From positions 40,001 through 75,000 of the forward strand of contig NW_026971455.1 of NCBI RefSeq assembly GCF_963678635.1: 35,000 nucleotides of DNA, given 5' to 3'. Under the pieces are notes generated by a model. The model had not been told where the DNA came from and made no database searches. It was given only the letters and a program-made list of their open reading frames with translations. The number at the start of each line of letters is the position of its first letter. The first letter of the stretch is position 1. Both the position numbers and the translations under genes were made by a program. This document shows, one piece after another, positions 12,305 to 20,500 of the stretch. This stretch comes from Symsagittifera roscoffensis. Its lineage: Eukaryota; Xenacoelomorpha; Acoela; Convolutidae.

Positions 12305-12390
12305 TGATTGGATGTTTAAGCAAGAATTGCGGAAGCCCGTCGCTGAGACTTCGGTCCTGGCAATAGGTGGAAGCGGATCGAGCTTAATTG

Positions 12391-12428
<38 letters not shown>

Positions 12429-12450
12429 GGAACCTGCGGAAGGATCAGTG
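10634..12450 (+). rRNA. 18S: 18S small-subunit rRNA, copy 1
   Basis: Full-length cytoplasmic SSU rRNA of about 1,817 nt. The 5' end is set by alignment of AAACTGATTGATCCTG with the usual TACCTGGTTGATCCTG. Core motifs appear in order: the 530 loop GTGCCAGCAGCCGCGGTAA (11196), GAAATTCTTGGATCG (about 11549), AAAGGAATTGACGG (about 11781), GGTGGTGCATGGCCG (11910), TGTACACACCGCCCGTCGC (about 12280) and the 3' end GTAACAAGGTTTCCGTAG...GGAAGGATCA (to about 12450). It is divergent for a nuclear 18S, with GATTGATCCTGTCAGT replacing GGTTGATCCTGCCAGT. I noticed no difference from copy 2. It lies in a unit with no 5.8S or 28S body, but nothing in the gene itself looks broken. Confidence 0.97.
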
Positions 12451-12540
12451 ACTAATGCCACTGTTTGAGCGAAGAGCCGGTCAGCTCATTAAATATGACC
12501 CGGTACGCAGTAGATCTTTTTGGAGATTTTGCTGAAAGGT
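12451..12540 (+). other. ITS1 start
   Basis: About 90 bp directly after the 18S 3' end, single-copy within the unit. No motif recognised. It is assigned to ITS1 by position. Confidence 0.7.
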
Positions 12541-12880
12541 GGTGGTGCATAATCAAGAAAGAGTCGGTGGTGCATGAGTGTAAGAGAGACGGTGGTGCAT
12601 GAGACTGGGGATTGGCTCCCAGTCAAAGTAGCTTGCTCGGTGGTTGATGATAGCAAGAAAGAGTCGGTGGTGCATGAGAGTAAGAGAGACGGTGGTGCAT
12701 GAGACTGGGGATTGGCTCCCAGTTAAAGTAGCTTGCTCGGTGGTTGATAATAGCAAGGAAGAGTCGGTGGTGCATGTGAGTAAGAGAGACGGTGGTGCAT
12801 GAGACTGGGGATTGGCTCCCAGTTAAAGTAGCTTGCTCGGTGGTTGATAATAGCAAGGAAGAGTCGGTGGTGCATGATAG
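12541..12880 (+). repeat. ITS1 100-bp tandem repeats carrying an 18S-like motif
   Basis: GAGTCGGTGGTGCATG begins at 12561, 12661, 12761 and 12861, an exact 100-bp period with three full copies and a partial one. Each copy has GGTGGTGCAT twice, 25 bp apart, then an ACTGGG...CCCAGT hairpin and CAAAGTAGCTTGCTCGG. The CGGTGGTGCATG motif is identical to the conserved 18S segment at 11909-11920. The two minus-strand open frames here simply read through the repeat. Confidence 0.93.
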
Positions 12881-12892
12881 CATGATGTTCCT

Positions 12893-13045
12893 TCATGGTT
12901 CATCTAAGAGTTGGTCTAGCTAAGGTTAGATTGGCTCAAGGTAGTCCTTAATGGATCACCTTAGATTCCCGAAAGATAATTCAAAGAGAGTTGACCTGAT
13001 GCAAGTTAGGTTAACTCAAGGTGATCCTTGTTGGTGATCCTTAGT
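12893..13045 (+). repeat. single IGS-type 167-bp monomer inside ITS1
   Basis: This segment matches the 167/168-bp IGS satellite at 13874-17517: CATCTAAGAGTTG, CTAAGGTTAGATT, GGTAGTCCTTAATGGATCACC, TTAGATTCCCGAAAGAT, GTTGACCTGATGCAAGTTAG and GGTGATCCTT in the same order. It has a handful of substitutions and begins at a different phase. It is flanked on both sides by GGTGGTGCAT repeats, so it interrupts that family. Confidence 0.85.
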
Positions 13046-13180
13046 ATGATGGTGGTGCATTAGCAAGAAAAACGGTGGTGCATGATAGCTTGAGACTGGG
13101 GATGGGCTCCCAGTCAAAGTAGCTTGCTCGGTGTGGATGATAGCAAGTGAGAGTCAGTGGTGCATTATAGCAAGAGAGAA
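13046..13180 (+). repeat. ITS1, second block of the GGTGGTGCAT family
   Basis: A diverged continuation of the 100-bp family: GGTGGTGCAT at 13051 and 13074, a one-mismatch copy near 13157, and the GACTGGGGATGGGCTCCCAGTC hairpin with CAAAGTAGCTTGCTCGGTG. It leads directly into the 38-bp repeats. Confidence 0.85.
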
Positions 13181-13370
13181 GGTAGCCAAATGTCTCGTCA
13201 TTGTTGACGCCAAAATCAGGTAGCCAAATGCCTCGTCATTTTTGACGCCAAAAGCAGGTAGCCAAATGCCTCGTCATTTTTGACGCCAAAAGCAGGTAGC
13301 CAAATGCCTCGTCATTGTTGACGCCAAAAGCAGGTAGCCAAATGCCTCGTCATTGTTGACGCCAAAAGGA
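13181..13370 (+). repeat. five 38-bp repeats derived from the 28S R2 target region
   Basis: GGTAGCCAAATG starts at 13181, 13219, 13257, 13295 and 13333, an exact 38-bp period. The core GGTAGCCAAATGCCTCGTCA is the universal 28S domain IV sequence. In intact 28S it follows CTCTCTTAA and is the target of R2 retrotransposons, which cut between AAGG and TAGCC. Each copy keeps a CGTCA...TGACG hairpin with a shortened loop where 28S normally has CTAATTAG. The first copy has TGTCTCG in place of TGCCTCG. No reverse transcriptase frame is present, so these are copies of the target, not the element. Confidence 0.88.
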
Positions 13371-13558
13371 AGTCGCTCAAACTTGGGTATTCTGTTGATC
13401 AAAAAGCTGTTTAGATGGTAGCTTAGGAGTAACTTCTCCTAGATAAGCTTGTTTGTTGGTCGTTTAAACAGTGTACGATTTTCAGTTTGCTTTCGTTAGA
13501 GAAAGACTGAGGAAAGCGAAGGCCCGAATGCTTAAGAACAGGGTGATCTATGCTTGGG
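13371..13558 (+). repeat. degenerate ITS2-like block ending in a 17-nt 28S piece
   Basis: This matches the second half of true ITS2 and the 332-bp repeats of unit 2 (GTCGCTCAAACTTGGGTATT, GTTTAAACAGTG, AGAAAGACTGAGGAAAGCGA) but is diverged in the middle, where a TAGGAG...CTCCTA hairpin occurs near 13424-13441. It ends with GGTGATCTATGCTTGGG (13542-13558), identical to 28S at 34321-34337, and joins the 28S 3' fragment directly. Confidence 0.8.
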
Positions 13559-13862
13559 TAATCACACTTAGTACGAGAGGAACAGTGTGTTCAGTTCCCT
13601 GGTTTCAAGCGTCTGCCTGAGAAGGCGGATGCGAAGCTACAATTGATGACCTAAAGCGTAGATTGAATTGCTCTATCTGCATCATGAAAATTGCCTTTAA
13701 TGGTTTAAATTGGCAGTATCAAGTATATTGATGCTGTTGACCCCGATGTCAGATAGGAAAGCTATCCCCCATTGATGATGGGAAAGCCTGGACTTGCTGT
13801 AAGCGATCAAGTAGCTTGCGCTACGAGATGCTGAGGCAATGTTCTTCAGGCAGGGATGTATT
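13559..13862 (+). pseudogene. 28S: 28S rRNA 3'-terminal fragment in a unit lacking the 28S body
   Basis: The sarcin-ricin loop AGTACGAGAGGAAC (from about 13570), with a closing stem CACACTT/CAGTGTGTT-type, is followed by GCGAAGCTAC, GACCCCGATGTC and GTAGCTTGCGCTACGAGATG, the usual order at the end of LSU domain VI. About 300 nt is present of a gene that should exceed 3 kb. There is no 5.8S or 28S 5' part between 18S and this fragment. The sequence equals the ITS1-lodged fragment of unit 2 up to 13759, then changes, and the remainder looks like the genuine 28S end. The exact 3' end is uncertain by 10-20 nt. It probably cannot make a functional LSU rRNA alone. Confidence 0.88.
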
Positions 13863-13873
13863 TATCCCAAAAC

Positions 13874-16800
13874 CCCCGAAAGATGGTGCAAAGAGAGTTA
13901 ACCTGATGCACGTTAGGTTGACTCAAGGTGATCCTTCTTGGTGATCCTTTGATAGATGGTCCATCTAAGATGGTCCATCTAGAGTTGATCTAACTAAGGT
14001 TAGATTAGCTCAAGGTAGTCCTTAATGGATCACCTTAGATTCCCGAAAGATGGTTTAAAGAGAGTTAACCTGATGCAAGTTAGGTTGACTCAAGGTGATC
14101 CTTAATGGTGATCCTTTGATAGATGGTCCATCTAAGATGGTCCATCTAGAGTTGATCTAACTAAGGTTAGATTAGCTCAAGGTAGTCCTTAATGGATCAC
14201 CTTAGATTCCCGAAAGATGGTTTAAAGAGAGTTGACCTGATGCAAGTTAGGTTGACTCAAGGTGATCCTTCTTGGTGATCCTTTGATAGATGGTCCATCT
14301 AAGATGGTCCATCTAAGAGTTGATCTAACTAAGGTTAGATTAGCTCAAGGTAGTCCTTAATGGATCACCTTAGATTCCCGAAAGATGGTTTAAAGAGAGT
14401 TGACCTGATGCAAGTTAGGTTGACTCAAGGTGATCCTTAATGGTGATCCTTTGATAGATGGTCCATCTAAGATGGTCCATCTAGAGTTGATCTAACTAAG
14501 GTTAGATTAGCTCAAGGTAGTCCTTAATGGATCACCTTAGATTCCCGAAAGATGGTTTAAAGAGAGTTGACCTGATGCAAGTTAGGTTGACTCAAGGTGA
14601 TCCTTCTTGGTGATCCTTTGATAGATGGTCCATCTAAGATGGTCCATCTAAGAGTTGATCTAACTAAGGTTAGATTAGCTCAAGGTAGTCCTTAATGGAT
14701 CACCTTAGATTCCCGAAAGATGGTTTAAAGAGAGTTGACCTGATGCAAGTTAGGTTGACTCAAGGTGATCCTTCTTGGTGATCCTTTGATAGATGGTCCA
14801 TCTAAGATGGTCCATCTAAGAGTTGATCTAACTAAGGTTAGATTAGCTCAAGGTAGTCCTTAATGGATCACCTCAGATTCCCGAAAGATGGTTTAAAGAG
14901 AGTTAACCTGATGCAAGTTAGGTTGACTCAAGGTGATCCTTCTTGGTGATCCTTTGATAGATGGTCCATCTAAGATGGTCCATCTAGAGTTGATCTAACT
15001 AAGGTTAGATTAGCTCAAGGTAGTCCGTAATGGATCACCTTAGATTCCCGAAAGATGGTTTAAAGAGAGTTGACCTGATGCAAGTTAGGTTGACTCAAGG
15101 TGATCCTTCTTGGTGATCCTTTGATAGATGGTCCATCTAAGATGGTCCATCTAAGAGTTGATCTAACTAAGGTTAGATTAGCTCAAGGTAGTCCTTAATG
15201 GATCACCTTAGATTCCCGAAAGATGGTTTAAAGAGAGTTGACCTGATGCAAGTTAGGTTGACTCAAGGTGATCCTTCTTGGTGATCCTTTGATAGATGGT
15301 CCATCTAAGATGGTCCATCTAGAGTTGATCTAACTAAGGTTAGATTAGCTCAAGGTAGTCCTTAATGGATCACCTTAGATTCCCGAAAGATGGTTTAAAG
15401 AGAGTTGACCTGATGCAAGTTAGGTTGACTCAAGGTGATCCTTCTTGGTGATCCTTTGATAGATGGTCCATCTAAGATGGTCCATCTAAGAGTTGATCTA
15501 ACTAAGGTTAGATTAGCTCAAGGTAGTCCTTAATGGATCACCTTAGATTCCCGAAAGATGGTTTAAAGAGAGTTGACCTGATGCAAGTTAGGTTGACTCA
15601 AGGTGATCCTTAATGGTGATCCTTTGATAGATGGTCCATCTAAGATGGTCCATCTAGAGTTGATCTAACTAAGGTTAGATTAGCTCAAGGTAGTCCTTAA
15701 TGGATCACCTTAGATTCCCGAAAGATGGTTTAAAGAGAGTTGACCTGATGCAAGTTAGGTTGACTCAAGGTGATCCTTCTTGGTGATCCTTTGATAGATG
15801 GTCCATCTAAGATGGTCCATCTAAGAGTTGATCTAACTAAGGTTAGATTAGCTCAAGGTAGTCCTTAATGGATCACCTTAGATTCCCGAAAGATGGTTTA
15901 AAGAGAGTTGACCTGATGCAAGTTAGGTTGACTCAAGGTGATCCTTCTTGGTGATCCTTTGATAGATGGTCCATCTAAGATGGTCCATCTAAGAGTTGAT
16001 CTAACTAAGGTTAGATTAGCTCAAGGTAGTCCTTAATGGATCACCTCAGATTCCCGAAAGATGGTTTAAAGAGAGTTAACCTGATGCAAGTTAGGTTGAC
16101 TCAAGGTGATCCTTCTTGGTGATCCTTTGATAGATGGTCCATCTAAGATGGTCCATCTAGAGTTGATCTAACTAAGGTTAGATTAGCTCAAGGTAGTCCG
16201 TAATGGATCACCTTAGATTCCCGAAAGATGGTTTAAAGAGAGTTGACCTGATGCAAGTTAGGTTGACTCAAGGTGATCCTTCTTGGTGATCCTTTGATAG
16301 ATGGTCCATCTAAGATGGTCCATCTAAGAGTTGATCTAACTAAGGTTAGATTAGCTCAAGGTAGTCCTTAATGGATCACCTTAGATTCCCGAAAGATGGT
16401 TTAAAGAGAGTTGACCTGATGCAAGTTAGGTTGACTCAAGGTGATCCTTCTTGGTGATCCTTTGATAGATGGTCCATCTAAGATGGTCCATCTAGAGTTG
16501 ATCTAACTAAGGTTAGATTAGCTCAAGGTAGTCCTTAATGGATCACCTTAGATTCCCGAAAGATGGTTTAAAGAGAGTTGACCTGATGCAAGTTAGGTTG
16601 ACTCAAGGTGATCCTTCTTGGTGATCCTTTGATAGATGGTCCATCTAAGATGGTCCATCTAAGAGTTGATCTAACTAAGGTTAGATTAGCTCAAGGTAGT
16701 CCTTAATGGATCACCTTAGATTCCCGAAAGATGGTTTAAAGAGAGTTGACCTGATGCAAGTTAGGTTGACTCAAGGTGATCCTTAATGGTGATCCTTTGA

Positions 16801-17517
16801 TAGATGGTCCATCTAAGATGGTCCATCTAGAGTTGATCTAACTAAGGTTAGATTAGCTCAAGGTAGTCCTTAATGGATCACCTTAGATTCCCGAAAGATG
16901 GTTTAAAGAGAGTTGACCTGATGCAAGTTAGGTTGACTCAAGGTGATCCTTCTTGGTGATCCTTTGATAGATGGTCCATCTAAGATGGTCCATCTAAGAG
17001 TTGATCTAACTAAGGTTAGATTAGCTCAAGGTAGTCCTTAATGGATCACCTTAGATTCCCGAAAGATGGTTTAAAGAGAGTTGACCTGATGCAAGTTAGG
17101 TTGACTCAAGGTGATCCTTCTTGGTGATCCTTTGATAGATGGTCCATCTAAGATGGTCCATCTAAGAGTTGATCTAACTAAGGTTAGATTAGCTCAAGGT
17201 AGTCCTTAATGGATCACCTCAGATTCCCGAAAGATGGTTTAAAGAGAGTTAACCTGATGCAAGTTAGGTTGACTCAAGGTGATCCTTCTTGGTGATCCTT
17301 TGATAGATGGTCCATCTAAGATGGTCCATCTAGAGTTGATCTAACTAAGGTTAGATTAGCTCAAGGTAGTCCGTAATGGATCACCTTAGATTCCCGAAAG
17401 ATGGTTTAAAGAGAGTTGACCTGATGCAAGTTAGGTTGACTCAAGGTGATCCTTCTTGGTGATCCTTTGATAGATGGTCCATCTAAGATGGTCCATCTAA
17501 GAGTTGATCTAACTAAG
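13874..17517 (+). repeat. IGS satellite, 167/168-bp monomer in a 1,173-bp higher-order repeat
   Basis: CCCGAAAGATGG marks each monomer; starts at 13874, 14041, 14208, 14376, 14543, 14711, 14879 and 15046 show alternation of 167 and 168 bp, caused by CATCTAGAG versus CATCTAAGAG. There are about 21.8 monomers. Rare variants recur exactly 1,173 bp apart: T to C at 14873, 16046 and 17219; T to G at 15027, 16200 and 17373; and CTTAATGG for CTTCTTGG near 14436, 15609 and 16782. This gives a seven-monomer higher-order unit. Each monomer has two related halves and two adjacent copies of the near-palindrome AGATGGTCCATCT. It begins just after the 28S 3' end, so it is the 3' spacer side of the IGS. Confidence 0.95.
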
Positions 17518-17538
17518 ACCAGCTCACTTTCACTTTCA
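17518..17538 (+). other. junction of the two IGS arrays
   Basis: The 167-bp satellite stops mid-monomer after CTAACTAAG. A 21-bp stretch with a CTTTCA microrepeat follows, then the 368-bp array starts inside its unit at CTCGCACAGCTC. The microrepeat copies part of the 368-bp unit, so the joint looks like illegitimate recombination with slippage. Confidence 0.7.
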
Positions 17539-20500
17539 CTCGCACAGCTCACTTTCAATTTTAGCGAAGTTAGATATGCTTGATGGTCAGCTGCATGAAA
17601 AAGATGGGAGCTGTGCGACCAGTGGTTCAAAAGTTATGACCCGAGCCGTAAACAAGCTCAAAATGAGGTCCAAAACTGACGAAGTTGCTTCAGTTGGCTT
17701 GAAAGTTAACAAAGCTTGCTCGTAGAGCTTCCGGGATAAGCCCATTCGCTTCCTCGTGAAAAATAGGTCTTAGAACCACCTTAGATGAGCTTGCGCGACC
17801 CTTGGTTGAGCTGCAGGAGCGACTGATCGAAGCGGAAGACCCCTATTTTGAGCTGAAAAATGGGGGTCTCAGGGCTCTAAAACGCTTGTTTGAGCTTGAA
17901 GGAGTGCTCGCACAGCTCACTTTCAATTTTAGCGAAGTTAGATATGCTTGATGGTCAGCTGCATGAAAAAGATGGGAGCTGTGCGACCAGTGGTTCAAAA
18001 GTTATGACCCGAGCCGTAAACAAGCTCAAAATGAGGTCCAAAACTGACGAAGTTGCTTCAGTTGGCTTGAAAGTTAACAAAGCTTGCTCGTAGAGCTTCC
18101 GGGATAGGCCCATTCGCTTCCTCGTGAAAAATAGGTCTTAGAACCACCTTAGATGAGCTTGCGCGACCCTTGGTTGAGCTGCAGGAGCGACTGATCGAAG
18201 CGGAAGACCCCTATTTTGAGCTGAAAAATGGGGGTCTCAGGGCTCTAAAACGCTTGTTTGAGCTTGAAGGAGTGCTCGCACAGCTCACTTTCAATTTTAG
18301 CGAAGTTAGATATGCTTGATGGTCAGCTGCATGAAAAAGATGGGAGCTGTGCAACCAGTGGTTCAAAAGTTATGACCCGAGCCGTAAACAAGCTCAAAAT
18401 GAGGTCCAAAACTGACGAAGTTGCTTCAGTTGGCTTGAAAGTTAACAAAGCTTGCTCGTAGAGCTTCCGGGATAGGCCCATTCGCTTCCTCGTGAAAAAT
18501 AGGTCTTAGAACCACCTTAGATGAGCTTGCGCGACCCTTGGTTGAGCTGCAGGAGCGACTGATCGAAGCGGAAGACCCCTATTTTGAGCTGAAAAATGGG
18601 GGTCTCAGGGCTCTAAAACGCTTGTTTGAGCTTGAAGGAGTGCTCGCACAGCTCACTTTCAATTTTAGCGAAGTTAGATATGCTTGATGGTCAGCTGCAT
18701 GAAAAAGATGGGAGCTGTGCGACCAGTGGTTCAAAAGTTATGACCCGAGCCGTAAACAAGCTCAAAATGAGGTCCAAAACTGACGAAGTTGCTTCAGTTG
18801 GCTTGAAAGTTAACAAAGCTTGCTCGTAGAGCTTCCGGGATAGGCCCATTCGCTTCCTCGTGAAAAATAGGTCTTAGAACCACCTTAGATGAGCTTGCGC
18901 GACCCTTGGTTGAGCTGCAGGAGCGACTGATCGAAGCGGAAGACCCCTATTTTGAGCTGAAAAATGGGGGTCTCAGGGCTCTAAAACGCTTGTTTGAGCT
19001 TGAAGGAGTGCTCGCACAGCTCACTTTCAATTTTAGCGAAGTTAGATATGCTTGATGGTCAGCTGCATGAAAAAGATGGGAGCTGTGCGACCAGTGGTTC
19101 AAAAGTTATGACCCGAGCCGTAAACAAGCTCAAAATGTGGTCCAAAACTGACGAAGTTGCTTCAGTTGGCTTGAAAGTTAACAAAGCTTGCTCGTAGAGC
19201 TTCCGGGATAGGCCCATTCGCTTCCTCGTGAAAAATAGGTCTTAGAACCACCTTAGATGAGCTTGCGCGACCCTTGGTTGAGCTGCAGGAGCGACTGATC
19301 GAAGCGGAAGACCCCTATTTTGAGCTGAAAAATGGGGGTCTCAGGGCTCTAAAACGCTTGTTTGAGCTTGAAGGAGTGCTCGCACAGCTCACTTTCAATT
19401 TTAGCGAAGTTAGATATGCTTGATGGTCAGCTGCATGAAAAAGATGGGAGCTGTGCGACCAGTGGTTCAAAAGTTATGACCCGAGCCGTAAACAAGCTCA
19501 AAATGAGGTCCAAAACTGACGAAGTTGCTTCAGTTGGCTTGAAAGTTAACAAAGCTTGCTCGTAGAGCTTCCGGGATAAGCCCATTCGCTTCCTCGTGAA
19601 AAATAGGTCTTAGAACCACCTTAGATGAGCTTGCGCGACCCTTGGTTGAGCTGCAGGAGCGACTGATCGAAGCGGAAGACCCCTATTTTGAGCTGAAAAA
19701 TGGGGGTCTCAGGGCTCTAAAACGCTTGTTTGAGCTTGAAGGAGTGCTCGCACAGCTCACTTTCAATTTTAGCGAAGTTAGATATGCTTGATGGTCAGCT
19801 GCATGAAAAAGATGGGAGCTGTGCGACCAGTGGTTCAAAAGTTATGACCCGAGCCGTAAACAAGCTCAAAATGAGGTCCAAAACTGACGAAGTTGCTTCA
19901 GTTGGCTTGAAAGTTAACAAAGCTTGCTCGTAGAGCTTCCGGGATAAGCCCATTCGCTTCCTCGTGAAAAATAGGTCTTAGAACCACCTTAGATGAGCTT
20001 GCGCGACCCTTGGTTGAGCTGCAGGAGCGACTGATCGAAGCGGAAGACCCCTATTTTGAGCTGAAAAATGGGGGTCTCAGGGCTCTAAAACGCTTGTTTG
20101 AGCTTGAAGGAGTGCTCGCACAGCTCACTTTCAATTCTAGCGAAGTTAGATATGCTTGATGGTCAGCTGCATGAAAAAGATGGGAGCTGTGCGACCAGTG
20201 GTTCAAAAGTTATGACCCGAGCCGTAAACAAGCTCAAAATGAGGTCCAAAACTGACGAAGTTGCTTCAGTTGGCTTGAAAGTTAACAAAGCTTGCTCGTA
20301 GAGCTTCCGGGATAGGCCCATTCGCTTCCTCGTGAAAAATAGGTCTTAGAACCACCTTAGATGAGCTTGCGCGACCCTTGGTTGAGCTGCAGGAGCGACT
20401 GATCGAAGCGGAAGACCCCTATTTTGAGCTGAAAAATGGGGGTCTCAGGGCTCTAAAACGCTTGTTTGAGCTTGAAGGAGTGCTCGCACAGCTCACTTTC

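Noticed and set aside
12553-12883. Minus-strand open frames of 67 and 86 codons with repeated peptide motifs
   Set aside because: They read through the 100-bp ITS1 repeats on the strand opposite to rRNA transcription; 100 is not a multiple of 3 and no gene signals are visible.
13181-13370. Possible CRISPR array (regular short repeats)
   Set aside because: The 38-bp copies are head to tail with no spacers, sit in eukaryotic rDNA, and match 28S.
13181-13370. An actual R2 retrotransposon copy
   Set aside because: No reverse transcriptase or endonuclease frame exists in the window; only the target-like sequence is present.
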